This document shows, piece by piece, positions 35,350 through 46,419 of a stretch of 64,000 nt of DNA. Each line of letters begins with the position of its first letter. Position 1 is the first letter of the stretch. The DNA lies in assembly GCA_001600095.1 (NCBI GenBank), contig BCIX01000001.1, positions 5,853,198-5,917,197 on the forward strand, read 5' to 3'. Origin of the DNA: Bullera alba (lineage: Eukaryota; Basidiomycota; Tremellomycetes; Tremellales; Bulleraceae). A program made the translations under genes and the position numbers. Below the pieces are notes generated by a model that worked only from the letters and a program-made list of their open reading frames with translations, was not told the origin of the DNA and did not search any database.

Positions 35350-36285
35350 TTATACAGGTAGATGCCTGTCATTTGACGGAGGATCACTTACGCCTTCCGC
35401 CGACCCATCTCTTGTCCTTGAACTCCTTGCGCTGCGCGTGCTGCGTGAACTGATCGCCCGACTGAGACTCCTCAGCAAGAGCCTACTCCCCCTTACATCC
35501 CCATACTGCGGTAATCCCTCATTGCGCAGTATCTCCCCGTCCTCTACATCTCCCGTTCCAGGACCTAACTCTGCACGACTAGCGTTCCCGTTCGAGCTGG
35601 TGGCATCCCGGTAGGTGGGTAGACGGGGTAACAGCCACGGAGGAAGGAATGATCCTGGGGCTGATTGCGGTCCCGACAGGGGAATAGGATGTCCCGGGAT
35701 GATGGGGTTGACAATCCCCGAGGCGCTCGTGCTGGAGTCGAGCTTGGCACTGCGGCGGAAGATGGTTTGTCGAATGTGATAAGCGTGTCTAAGTAATATC
35801 GACAACGCTACCAATATCCTGCCATGACTGTCAGTCTACGCTTGAGATGGTCTAGATGGCAGACTAGGAAGGATGGTCTGTACTTACGATAGAGCGAACG
35901 CGACGTGGACCGTCATGATCATTGTCCCAGATCCTTCATTGTCCCCTGGGTCTTGCTCCAATATCCCAAATACGATCCAGCCTACCACCGTGCCGACGAG
36001 GATAAAGGCCAGTACGAGGGCGAAGGCGCTATCCCGGGGATTGCGTTTGACCACATCGACGAAGGAGTGATTAGGCTTTTTGGGTCCGGTTGGTGTGTGG
36101 TCTATTTGGTTCGGAGGTGGGTATGCCGGTGGCATGGGCGCTGGACCCGAATCCTGCTCTGATGTCCGTGCAGAAGCTTGAGTTGACTCTGGTCCACTCC
36201 TGGCGGCGGATGCTGTATAGTCCGGCATACGTCCCATCTCCAAATCAGGCTGGGGACTTGTCATGTTGTCGGCAGGTGAAACCAT
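35350..36285 (-). CDS. Two-TM membrane protein, function unknown
   Basis: Two exons, 36285-35888 and 35818-35350, encode 288 residues. The N-terminal 75 residues are polar and proline-rich (PPAYPPPNQ). Two strong hydrophobic segments follow: AFALVLAFILVGTVVGWIVFG, and a second one spanning the splice (MIMTVHVAFALSILVALSILL). Between them lies only a short acidic loop with DPGDNEGSG, so both ends probably face the cytosol. The C-terminal 150 residues are disordered, rich in S/R, and end SNDRHLPV. I do not recognise a family. The gene is convergent with GTR2 and tandem with GCS2. The ATG at 36285 is the first in frame; a second Met lies seven codons later. Confidence 0.7.
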
Positions 36286-36677
36286 TTGTCACCAATACCT
36301 GGTCGTCTATACTTATGAGCATGCAATATCGTCAGGAAGAGGAGACAAGTTGCTGAAGTCAAGAATGGCGCCCGCATGACGAACAGGTCGATTGTGAGAC
36401 ATCGTCGTCAAGGAAATTGTGTAGCTGGTCAATCCAAGAAAACGTCAGTCTCCTCGACGACGAGCCTGAAACGTCTCCGAGCACCGTGTCGTAGAACCCA
36501 TGGCGGACAACATGCTGGCAAAAGCGCGCAAAAGCGCTAGCTGGGGAGCTTGCGCAGTGTGAGCTCTACAAGTCGCTGATCAGTCGATCGTGCCAAATAA
36601 TACATCTATCCCAAGATTTTCGCAGACACAATATATCTGTAGCTCATCAGGACCAGCCTCGTGGCGTTGAGGCTCAC
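36286..36677. other. Intergenic region between GCS2 and the two-TM gene
   Basis: 392 bp on the 3' side of GCS2. It could contain one extra GCS2 exon (about 36550-36450, minus strand) if the donor that overlaps the GCS2 stop is used. Otherwise it is promoter sequence for the two-TM gene. Confidence 0.4.
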
Positions 36678-37869
36678 TCACCCTTTGTCCTTCAACACAT
36701 TCCTCGTCTTGCTAACCAGGGTATACTGCACAGTGACATCAATTGTTTGACCACGAAGCCATCGAGGGCTTTGGACACTCACACCCAAGATCCAATTAAT
36801 CTCGACACCGCGCTGGATGTCCTCGGAATACTTCAATCCGTCTTCCCTCAGTGGTATCTGCTTGCCAAGAAGCCCAGATGTGGAGTCTGATGCACCTGAG
36901 AGCAGCTCGGGGCGAGCCTCGACAAACTCGTTCAACAGGTTGTGTAGGTCGGCAGCCGGAAGCGGGTCTATACGGACGTCAGCGCTGGAAAGTCAGTCGA
37001 CAGTAAAGTTACGACTTACCAGAGCCCTCTCCACCACCGCCGGCCCATAGCTCTATACCCCTCTCCTTGGCGAAACCCGCGTACTCCTGAGGCAGATGGT
37101 GACAATCTGGCGTGTCTAAGGAGTTGATCTTGGGTGGATACTGCGTCCCGCTCAACTCCTTGAGTGCCCCCAGAGGCAGGTATAGCGTTCCTATTGTCTT
37201 GACCTCGGTCTGTCTTTCGTCACCGCCTTCTGCCGAGAGATCCTTCGATACACCCTCCCAGATCGATTTGACCTGTTGAAGAACCTGATCCTCCACCACG
37301 TCCGAGCCGGAACCACCTTCCATGCCCTCAGCGCCACAACCGAAGAATTCACTAGCTGCCGTCTTCTTGCCCTTGTAGTCGACGCCTCGGAACCCGATCA
37401 AAAGGGTGTCTACGCCTTGAAGGCCTTTACGTTCTGCCAAAACTCGCAAAGCCTCTTGAACCCATTGAATCTTCTCTTCCGGAGTCGTCGTGGTATAACC
37501 CCCGAGGTGGATTTTGACAGTGACTTCGGCGTCCACCTCGTCGCCTATCGCCAGAGCAGAGGCGGGCGGCTGCGAGTCGACATTGGGGTCGGATCCCTCC
37601 GAATTATCGGCTGGGGCGAGGGCGTTGTGATATTTGGGCACGTCGTGTTTGAGCAGAGTGTCGGGGTCCGGAATGACGATTGTCGATACTCCGGACACCT
37701 TGGTGGTAGCCAGAGAAGGAGGGTCGTTGTCTAGTGCGGAGTGAAGGGATCGATGGATGAGCGGTGGTAGGAGCAAGTTTGGCTTTCGAGGTCTTGCGAA
37801 TCGGATATATAGGGGCGATTGGGATGTGGTGAATATGAGCAGATTGCCCGGAGCGTTGGAAGACGACAT
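36678..37869 (-). CDS. GCS2: GCS2, glutamate-cysteine ligase regulatory (modifier) subunit
   Basis: The modifier subunit of gamma-glutamylcysteine synthetase, which tunes the first step of glutathione synthesis; it has an aldo-keto-reductase-like fold. Two exons, 37869-37020 and 36967-36678, encode 379 residues. Family landmarks are EEKIQWVQEALRVLAERKGL, VDTLLIGFRGVDYKG, then KINSLDTPDCHHLPQEYAGFAKERGIELWAGGGGEGSDPLPAADLH, the conserved C-terminal segment of the light chain. The tail (RWLRGQTIDVTVQYTLVSKTRNVLKDKG) ends at TGA. That stop overlaps a strong donor (GGGTGAGTGAG), so a longer spliced C-terminus is conceivable. Several insertions (N-S-E-G-S-D-rich, about residues 80-105) make it longer than animal GCLM. 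Confidence 0.85.
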
Positions 37870-38495
37870 GGCGGAGGGTTAAGCACTATAATGAAGTCGA
37901 GATGGTGTCGAGGCTCTGGTAGGCCCTTTGGCCTTGGTGCTCGGTGACCTAGAACTTGAGCGGACGGCGAAGATATCGGAAATTTCCTGGGCGGACGCGA
38001 GGCAACTCCGCGGAGGTGCAGTACCCTTACTCGATCACGTCCTGAATCCTGAGCAACCTGGGCGTTCGAGTCTCCTCTCGAGATCGCGGGGGTCCGGAAG
38101 CGGATTGCTAAACCGACTGAGGACGGGGTAAAGTCGAGTCGAGGGTGTCCTTAGAGCTCGACTGGTCGATATTTATCTCGTGCGAGTGGAGGTCGCTTGG
38201 AGGATGACAAAGAGAGTTTGCGGCTGCCGTTATGCCGTCTGGCGCTGACCATCAACGTATCGAGGGGGTCGACGACGATCGCAAAGACAATCCAACACGC
38301 TTTATACATGACACGCATCAAGATCAAGCTGGTACAAGCTGTATGACTAGTCGTATGTAATTTTTAGCAACCATAACACTTCGATATGGCGTTATCTTTA
38401 GCGATCTGCGTGGGCCAATCGCCCTGTTACACACAAGTCGGACAAACATCCTGATCATTCCTCGCGCTCATCCCCACTCCATCCGATACACACAC
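37870..38495. other. Intergenic region upstream of GCS2
   Basis: 626 bp holding the GCS2 promoter and the 3' end of the SAP gene. Open frames here are short. A TTTATACATGACACG stretch near 38300 is the only AT-rich element. No antioxidant-type motif could be called with confidence. Confidence 0.4.
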
Positions 38496-40618
38496 CTAGC
38501 GCCTCGCAGAGCCTAGGATCGATCCAGGGGTATTTGGCCCAAGGTCGATATTTGGCGTTCCCCACTCGACTACCGGAACATCACCAAACCTCGTGTCTCG
38601 GTACGTCTCGGTTCCCAGCATCGTCCTATGGCCCGGCGTCTCCATATCCATCGTCAAGGCGTCGTTGGGGCCGGCCCGATAGTTGTTGTACAGCCCACCG
38701 CCAGCAGTCTCGCTCATTGAGGGTGATCGTTCGAATCGGCCCATTCCCGATGCCCGTTTCGGCGTGTTCGAATCGATGCTCTGTGCCAGGGTCGGTCGGG
38801 AACTTGATTGAGCTTGCGAGGTTGAGACAGCTCGTCGACCAGGAACTGGGGGGAAGGGAGTGTATGCGAATCCCTCTTTCTCACCGAGACCAATGGATGG
38901 CGAGGGAGATAGTTGAGGTGGGGATACTGGTAGACCAACACTGCTCCCCCTGAGAACAGTGGGAAGCAGTGATACGTCGGCTGAAGCGACTCTTCTCCTT
39001 GCCAAGGAACCAATACTGCCACTACCAAAACCCAGTCCGACTGGCGGTTCGTCAGATTCCGTGATTGTGCTCAATTCCTTGTGCGCGTCGGACACCGCAC
39101 GAGGCGCTGGTGAGACGCGCTTGCGACCAGGTGTCAACGTCGAACCCCTGGCGAAATGTGGCACACGGGCTCGCGATGCAGATGGCGGCGCGTCCAGAGT
39201 CGGGCTTTGCGGCTCGGTTGGCCGGGGCGTAGTGGCAAATAGCGGGTATGCGAGACCCGACGCGATCGACTCGTCCCCGTCGCTCTGTCGTCGCTTGTGA
39301 GCAGAGCTGGCGAACTGTGGTGGTGGACCGTCGAAGAAGTCATTGCCGATCCCAGGCGTTCTGGACATGTCGGGGAGAACCCCTTGATGACCCGGCGAGG
39401 GTGTTCGAGGACCGTTGGCAACTGTGGGAGGCGAAGGCGTATGTGGTGACTGGACATCGGAATCTCCTTCCCGCTCATCCTCGAGATCGACAGTGCTACC
39501 GTCTCGGTCCAAGCGCATTCGCTTGGCAGCTCGAGTGTCGCTTTGGTGATTACTTGGTCCGGCTCCTGATGTCTGTTGTGATTGATGACCGTGCTCCATC
39601 TCGGGGCGTTTACCCAAATTGCTATTCACTGGAGTCTCCGAAGTCACCATCAGGGCCGGCGTTTGTCCATCCACAGCAGCCAGAGTAGCTCTCATCTGCT
39701 GAGCGAGGCGTTCTTCAAGATCCTGAATCCGGCGTTCAAACTTCTCCTCCAATAGCTTCCATCTACTCTCCCATTGTTGATCCCTGTCGTTCAAGAGCTG
39801 CTGCACTCGTTCCTCTGTGAGCGAAGTGGTGGATGTTGAGGAGCCTCTGGAACGTCTTGTCGAGCTGACTAATCCCGTTTGCAGGTTTTCCAACCCTTCC
39901 AAGCGCTTCTCCATGGCGTGTAGTTCGGCCACGACTGCCGTAGTTGTAGGTACTTGTGGAGATGTGTGTCTTGATGGTCCGCCTGGTGTATGGTCAGATT
40001 CGTCCTCGTTACCAACATGAGCGATACACTCACTCTCGTTTGTGGGCAGAACGATCTCTGTGACCTGGATTGGACCGATGATCTCCAGAGTCTTACTAAG
40101 CGCACTGTGTGCACTGTCCGAGATCTGACTTCTGACATCGCTGTTCCCGCTGTTTGTCCTAGGCAAGAAAGGTGGGCCTGGCGCTTTCAATCTCGTTCCT
40201 CCAAGCGGTCTCTTCGTCAGGTCCGTGCTTTTCGCGGTTTTTGTAGCGGCTGGGTTCTTGTTTGGTAATTTGCTGAACTGTCTGACAGGCTGAGAAGCCG
40301 CCGTGGCTCTGGCAAGGGAAGTTGCTGGGCGACTGGGCGAAGGTAATGCCACAAAGTGATTCACAAGCGTGTCCACCAAGATCTCCGTCCTCGCATTGGC
40401 ACCTTTTAGTCCGTGGATCTGTGAGGTGAACGTGGATGATACGGGGGAGGAGAACAATGAAAAACGAAAACAATGCCATCAGTCATCAAACACAGCCAAT
40501 TTGTAGTCTCCATGCATCCATCGCTGGGATAGAGCATCCTACTCACCTTGAACAAGTTTTGCAGGTCCGCCCTCCTCAGACTGCCAAGCTCCGTTCTCGA
40601 GTATTTACGCTCCTTCAT
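38496..40618 (-). CDS. SAP-domain protein with central coiled coil
   Basis: Exon 1 (40618-40547) encodes 24 residues; exon 2 (40418-38496) encodes the rest, for 664 in all. Joining them creates a SAP motif at about residues 10-45: LGSLRRADLQNLFK from exon 1, then IHGLKGANARTEILVDTLVNHF from exon 2. SAP domains bind AT-rich scaffold DNA or RNA. A coiled coil lies at about residues 265-315 (RWKLLEEKFERRIQDLEERLAQQ). The remainder is S/P/T-rich and disordered, with many SP/TP sites suggestive of CDK/MAPK phosphorylation and an AKRMRLDRD nuclear signal. A DNA-associated regulatory or structural role is inferred. I do not recognise a named orthologue. It is head-to-head with GPI18. Confidence 0.75.
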
Positions 40619-41092
40619 GTTTTGTTTATCCTATGTTGATGTTTGGCCACGCGTCGAGGTAATGTTGATGGTGGCGAGGTATTTGGCGCTGGTCCCACTC
40701 CCTGTATGTCCTTGATGTTGGCGATATACGCGTGCCCCTAAGGCCTGTCTTCAGTTGACGCTGATGGGGATCCAGTGACGCTGTTTGTCTTGTCGTGTCT
40801 GCGATTGAGTGATGTTGGTTATAGAGAGTCTATGTCTTTACTTGCGCTTTTCTCATTTTCGGATTGGCCTGGCGGTGGGAGTGAGTGACTCTGGTTGACT
40901 GGGTGAGGTTGCCAGCACAAACAAACGGAATCGAATTTGGACCCTGGTCCCTGACGCTTTTGAGTGTGGCACTTTTTAGCGCAGGGAGCCTCCACTCTGT
41001 CGATCCACCTCCAAAGTCAGAGCGTGAGCATCCGATAGTCGCAATCACTCTTACAGAAGAGCCACAGCTTGACCACGCTCAGCGCAACAGTC
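40619..41092. promoter_or_regulatory. Divergent promoter, SAP gene / GPI18
   Basis: 474 bp between head-to-head start codons. ACGCGT occurs at 40649-40654, 31 bp from the SAP gene ATG. No TATA box was seen on either side. Confidence 0.4.
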
Positions 41093-42753
41093 ATGGCCTC
41101 GACGTTCAGCGCTCCACCCACTCCTCAAGGCGCCATTCTACAGTTGTACGCCAATGCCAATAGAGCCGTAACCTTTGGAGCATTGACCCTCCTCGCTTCC
41201 AAACTGCCCGGAGCCTTCGACACATCGCACCATATCCTAGCATCAGACGCTCCAGCTGGACTACGATGGGATGCTTTACACTACGTTCATATCGCTCTGA
41301 ATGGGTATACCCACGAACAACAGCTGGCTTTCATGCCACTATGGCCTCTGATCCTACGGCTCGGCACTGTCATTGGCCGAATATTGCTCTGGGCGAGTAA
41401 AATGGGAGCTTGTTCGTGGCAAGAGACGGCGGGTCCGGAGAACATGCTGAGACTTGCTGCCATCTCTGGAATGCTCGTATCACAGTTATCGATGGTAGCA
41501 GCGACTGCTGCATTGTATCAGTAAGCCATACAAGGGGGAACGTTCGCTTAGCTGATCTCTCCTGCATCAGATTGACATGGCGACTGACCAGCTCGACTCG
41601 GTTCGCTTTTCTCTCAGCGGGCTTCTACATCCTCGCACCGTGCCCAGCTATCATGGTCGCACCGTACACTGAACCGCTGTATTCTTTTCTCACATTCAGA
41701 GGGTTCGATTCGGCCTTGCAGAAGCGATGGAGCAGAGCGACTTTGTTTCTCGCTGCCACCACGGGGCTACGCTCGACCGGGGTATTCAGCTCCTTGGTGC
41801 TCGCTTGGCTGTACATCTTTGGAGTGGATGAGTCTCATCTTAATGTTTCGCATATCCGAGTGAGTTTCAGAATCGCTGCAACTCCTCAAGTATACTGGGC
41901 GCGAATCTGACAAGTTCTCTAGCGAGCTCTACCTAAGCTTCTACCTGCCGCAGTGATGTCGGTGATCGTTGTGCTGCCTTTTGTCGCTTTCCAGGCCTAT
42001 ACCTACGCATCGTTCTCCCAACACAAAGATACAATCAGGCCCTGGTGTGATACCACCGTACCCCTGTCTTATAGCTTCGTTCAGAAACAGTACTGGTGAG
42101 TCTCTACCGGAAGCTTTGTTGCCTTATCCATGGGAGACTTCTTTCGCTCACACTCCTTCGTTTGCAGGAATGTCGGACTGCTCAATTATTGGACAATGGA
42201 GCAATTGCCCAACATACTTCTCGCGTCACCCGTCTTGTTGGCTTCAATTGCCGGTACCTATTCCTATCTCAGAGGAATGCTTCATCGCCAATCTGTCCCT
42301 AGTCATCCACTTCGACCCGCCCAACACCTCGCCTTACTGCCCTTCCATCTCCATCATCTGCTGCTCACCTTCTTACTGCTGTTCAGCTCGCATACGCAGA
42401 TTGCCCTGCGGTTGAGTATCACAAATCCCGTGATTTGGTGGAACGTAGCGTCTATGGCGTTCGATTGGAGTGACGAGGATGTAAATGCCAACCTCGACGA
42501 GCCTTTGGCGCCACAATCAACCCAGACCAGTGAGAAAACTATCAGAGAAGCGCCGAATGGCGGATCAGACCCGTCGGTCAGTATGGAGAAGAGCGCGAAG
42601 ACAGACTATGTCAGCGCGACCGTGCCTAGGGGCTTGAAGGGAAAGTTGCGGACGAAGAAGATGACCCTGCCCGGCAAGCTGTGGGTCGGATGGACTGTCG
42701 TCTGGAGTTTGATCTCGTTGATACTGTGGTCTGGGCACTACCCACCGGCATAG
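41093..42753 (+). CDS. GPI18: GPI18/PIG-V, GPI mannosyltransferase 2
   Basis: An ER enzyme that adds the second mannose to the GPI precursor from dolichol-phosphate mannose. Four or five exons encode a multi-spanning membrane protein of about 490 residues. Family features are RWDALHYVHIALNGYTHEQQLAFMPLWPL near residue 60 (the lumenal catalytic loop with WDxxH/Y and Q...AFFPL-like elements), then FYILAPCPAIMVAPYTEPLYSFLTFRG, the PIG-V signature. TM helices follow in NVGLLNYWTMEQLPNILLASPV and the histidine-rich late loop HLALLPFHLHHLLLTFLLLF. An unusual hydrophilic insertion of about 80 residues (rich in S/T/D/K, about 42480-42640) precedes the last TM (VVWSLISLILWSGHYPPA). ATG 41093 is the first Met in frame. 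It is convergent with the next gene. Confidence 0.88.
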
Positions 42754-43072
42754 CCAATTGTCCTCAGGTTGGAGCGGTGATAGGTCACGCATGCATTCGG
42801 TGTAATAGTACGAAAGTATTGTGCAAGTCTGTTACTCTATGAACGTACAGTACAAACTGGACTCTTGGCGTGGTCGTTGGTGGGAGTCGTGTCGCTTTGG
42901 TCGTGAACGGGATGGATCGTGTTAAAGCCGATGGGGGGCATCATAGGATACTAGCAGTGTAGGGAGAGAGATTGTCGACAATCAATGTCTAAGTCAGCGA
43001 CCAGCGCTGTTCTCAGTATTGGGAAGTCGGATTATGGGTGATTGATGAGCAAGAAGGTGTCCTCTGGTCGCC
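42754..43072. other. Convergent 3' regions of GPI18 and an orphan gene
   Basis: 319 bp with no coding signal, presumably two 3'UTRs. Confidence 0.45.
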
Positions 43073-43969
43073 CTATCTCCTCTTCCTGACCGTCTTGGAG
43101 TGGTGTAGTGACCGCGGCTGGTCTTGCTGTTGAGCACGCAACACCCTAGCCTCTTCCTCCTCCAACATTGCTATCTGCTTTTGCCAATATATCACCCCGT
43201 CCGTTGCCCTTCTCCTCCTCTCTCTCCTCTCTTCCTCGTCTTTCCCACCCACCCCGACAAACACGCCCGGCGTGCGACCTTGTACCGAAGTCAGGGTGAC
43301 GCTCATTGCGCGTTTGGCTCTATCGAATCGAGATCTCATCCCGTTCTGTCCTCCATTGGCAGTAGCGCCACTGTCGCTGCCGTCGCTATCCATGCTAGGG
43401 GCGAAGGAGTAACCCTGGGGAAGGGGCTCATAGAATGAGACTCCGAAGGAACCAGGACCCATGACTGACTCGGAGGCGAGTCGTTTGGCTTCATCTCGAG
43501 CATTTTCGAGACAAGCCCGGGCGTGGGGCAGTGTGCCTGGTACGAGACCGAGTATCTTCTCTGCCTTGTGGGCGAGGGTGAAGCGGTCGTTGAGAGAGGA
43601 GGAGATTGGAGGTGATGCTGATTTGGCTCTTCGATTCACATCGTTGCGACCATAGTTGACGGAAGGCGTGGTCGGGCGGGAGGACGAGACGTGCGATGAT
43701 GGAGAGTCTAGAGTGGGAGTATCAGCATAGCCACTAAGATAGGGCGACCGGGGTGGCAACTAGGTCAAAGCTCCCAGAACCTTTGAGGTCCCTCGACTCG
43801 ACCCCACCGCCTCAGCCCAGAACCACTCACCTGACAGTTCACCCATCTCATCGTCTTCCTCGCTGCTGTATCCGTCACTGACGAGCTCCTCCTCGTTCGA
43901 GTGGTAGTCTGTCGTACGAGTGTGGTCGTGGGAAATGGCGGACGGGAGGAGGTACGCAGTGTCCGTCAT
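43073..43969 (-). CDS. Conserved-looking orphan protein with C-terminal coiled coil
   Basis: Exons 43969-43831 and 43707-43073 give 257 residues. The first 45 residues are acidic (NEEELVSDGYSSEEDDEMGE). A serine-rich linker follows, then a more ordered core starting LNDRFTLAHKAEKILGLVPGTLPHARACLENARDEAKRL, with SVMGPGSFGVSFYEPLPQGYSF. The C-terminus is a charged helix (DEEERRERRRRATDGVIYWQKQIAMLEEEEARVL) likely to form a coiled coil, ending in a basic TVRKRR. No TM or signal peptide is present. I recognise no domain. ATG 43969 was chosen; upstream in-frame sequence has no ATG. Confidence 0.65.
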
Positions 43970-45196
43970 TACGGTGAAGTGGGGGGAGATGGAGATGGAG
44001 AGGCGGCGCAAAGTCGATCTGATCGCACGACTTATCTACGTGTCGTTGAGTGATGGCGACTGGATGAGAAATTCGGTCGTGGTTGCCTCGTTGAACGGGA
44101 TGTGTCGAACCGATTGTCCAGGTCGTGTGAATGGGGACGGGTAAAGTAGCTTTGAGCGATCAGTCGCCTTTGAAGGTATGGATGAATGGGTAACTTATGC
44201 CTGTGTATTCAGTTCGAGTGGTTATATGATGACTTTGAAGGAAGAGGGGGAAGATCTGCTTCAAGGTGGGTATATTAGGGAAGCGAGTAATACTGCGTAT
44301 CAGCAGGTATCAGCTCTTGCAACGATCGGTCAGTGGGTATCAAAACCACCGAGGTGATCCGGTGACGCAGCGCAGGGGGGAAAAAGGGGGAAAGGGAAAA
44401 AGGGCTAAGGACTTGGGAGAGAAGGGATGAGACGAGCTGGGGTAGGCTGGGGTGGTTGCTCCCCTTGTGCTTCATCACCTCATGTCAACGACCCTTTCCT
44501 TTAGCCCTTTCTTCTAGCCTTTGGATCAAAGGGACTAGTCTTGGGATCGTTTCGGACCTGTGCTCTTAATGTTCTCCACGGTCGACTCGCTCTCTTTGTC
44601 CCCGACAGACAAGGCTAGTGACGCCCCTCCTTTCAAGTGATCGACCATGGGCAGTTGCTCGGGGGCTTCTTGTTGCTGCTTGGTGACCAGAGCGGTGCAT
44701 CACTCGTGCGTAGTCCTAGTCGTTCCTTAGCTGGGCATTTGGAGCGGGGGTATTGATCATGTGTATGGCGTTTCAGGTTGGGTCTAAAAAGGGGGTGACC
44801 GGCGCGTTCGGAGTAGAGTGTCAAGGAGACAGGGAGAACAACGCTGCGGGTCGGCCGAGCATCTCCAAGCTGAGAGATCTCCGGCACTTCTAGGATTCTG
44901 GAGAAGCTCGATTAGCGTCGTGGACGAGCATGGACGGGTGTTTAGGATGTGTCGAATCAGATCCGAAACACGCGAAACAACAACAACTCGGACCGCTAAT
45001 TAACTCGTTTCATCGTTGCGTCATGCGAAGCCTTCTGTATGATGACAGCCGACAGCTTGTCTGACGTTCTACTGTAGATGTCCGCGAACCCCTGCAGCTC
45101 CCTGCGCATTGGGAAATTGACATCACTATTGACCCCTTCGATGCAACGATACTTTTGCAGCGGTCGGGACGCGCTGCTTCTCTTCCAGATCATGTT
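43970..45196. other. 1.2 kb intergenic region with G-quadruplex motif
   Basis: It lies between two minus-strand genes. Small open frames on both strands show no protein character. It contains the purine-rich G-run cluster listed separately. The likely content is the promoter of the orphan gene ending at 43073 and the 3' end of the upstream gene. Confidence 0.4.
44375..44404 (+). other. Putative G-quadruplex motif
   Basis: Four G-runs (6, 5, 3 and 3 G) separated by A5, A3 and A5 loops satisfy the usual G3+N1-7 rule. The motif is on the plus strand, about 400 bp upstream of the minus-strand gene starting at 43969. Confidence 0.7.
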
Positions 45197-45758
45197 CTAG
45201 CTCCACCGAGCGCCGTCCTCCCCTCCGTCCTCCCCTTCTCCTCCCGCTTGCTCACTGCCCGAGTCCCCATCGACATCTTCCGCGACAATGGCAGTGATCC
45301 ACGTTTCGCTGTCGTCCTCCCCGGTGTCTCTCCATACTTGCACCCAGCCCATTGATATCAGGTATTGCAACACCTGGTCTATTGACGGCGAGGTCAGGTC
45401 GTACTCTCGTAGTTCGGCAACGAAATCGCCCAGAGCCATTGTCTGAGGAGTGGAGTCAGTGTGGTCACAACGATACGTCTGCGTGAGGGGACCAAGAGCT
45501 GTGGGGAAGAATTGGGGCGAAAGAAGGCATATCTTTGTTGGAGGGAGCGGAAATAGACGATGTGAAGCGGCAGCGAGGTCTCGCACATCCCTCTGTGACC
45601 GATCGCTTGACGAGCTCCAGATGAATGATGAGATGCAAGTATTTCACTGAATGGTACACTTCACTCACCCGAGCTTGCTGGTCACACAGCGAATCATACA
45701 TCTCGATAGCTATTGTCACGATGTCCGTGGCGTCGCTTTGCGAGTCGTAATCGGCCAT
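45197..45758 (-). CDS. Small acidic protein, function unknown
   Basis: Exons 45758-45669 and 45442-45197, with a 226-bp intron, give 111 residues: MADYDSQSDATDIVTIAIEMYDSLCDQQA, then ALGDFVAELREYDLTSPSIDQVLQYLISMGWVQVW. The helical, heptad-like core suggests a small binding module. The C-terminal tail is D/E/G-rich (DVDGDSGSEQAGGEGEDGGEDG) and ends ARWS. The second exon could alternatively be translated from its own ATG at 45439. I recognise no family. A 68-bp tandem duplication begins 33 bp upstream of the ATG, so it is likely in the promoter or leader. Confidence 0.6.
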
Positions 45759-46419
45759 GGTTGCAAGTGATCTTTAGGACCACTTTTAGCTCGAAGCTCG
45801 TAACATTGACTGGTCGGAGCATTCAATGGGTGGGTCGAGAAGGAGCGTTATGTTGGTCTCGAAGCTCGTAACATTGACTGGTCGGAGCATTCAATGGGTG
45901 GGTCGAGAAGGAGCGTTATGTTGGTGACGGCCTTCGGAAGTTCCTTCAAAAGTGATCGTTGACGATACTTATTAGTGCTTCCTGTTTCGAACCGAGGGCG
46001 TCTGTTTGCGAACTGGTCGATAGGCGTCCCTTCGAAGTTATCCTTTATGCTCGAGGAGATGCAACTTGGGAGGAGAAGGGCTTGAATGTTTGTCTTCGAA
46101 CCCTCTGTTATCAGCGCAGCTTTCAAGTCAGCCGATGCGCCTCGTCTTGCACACCATACCAGCCCGCCTCGAGGCGATAAACAAACGGCGTGATCGATGA
46201 TGTGGTGTGACCGATCAACACACATTGATTTGCGAAGCCTCGTTATTTGTGATGAGAGTCGATCAGGAAATCAGCTAGACCAACCCAGATCCCAACAATG
46301 GCTATAGCAATGGCAGCGTGCATGACTTGCCTAGTGTACAACACAATCACCAATCCTGGCAGCCATGATCCAGTTGGGATACCGCAGATCCGCCTCGAAC
46401 AAATAGCACAGATCGTGCC
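45759..46419. other. Intergenic region with 68-bp tandem duplication
   Basis: 661 bp between the small acidic gene and the BUD20 stop, on the minus strand. It contains the duplication and otherwise only short open frames. Confidence 0.5.
45791..45925. repeat. 68-bp perfect tandem duplication
   Basis: Two adjacent copies starting TCGAAGCTCGTAACATTGAC and ending in GCGTTATGTTGGT. Copy 1 is 45791-45858 and copy 2 is 45859-45925. I see no mismatch between copies, so the duplication is recent or an assembly artefact. Confidence 0.95.

Noticed and set aside
40649..40654. ACGCGT near the SAP gene start, and further copies at about 6972, 49930, 56040 and 61554
   Set aside because: The hexamer is expected many times in 64 kb of this composition, and several copies lie in introns or coding sequence. 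Only the 12-bp palindrome at MRC1 was kept.
45848..46225. 125-codon minus-strand open frame overlapping the 68-bp duplication
   Set aside because: Part of the frame is the duplicated non-coding unit; no protein character.
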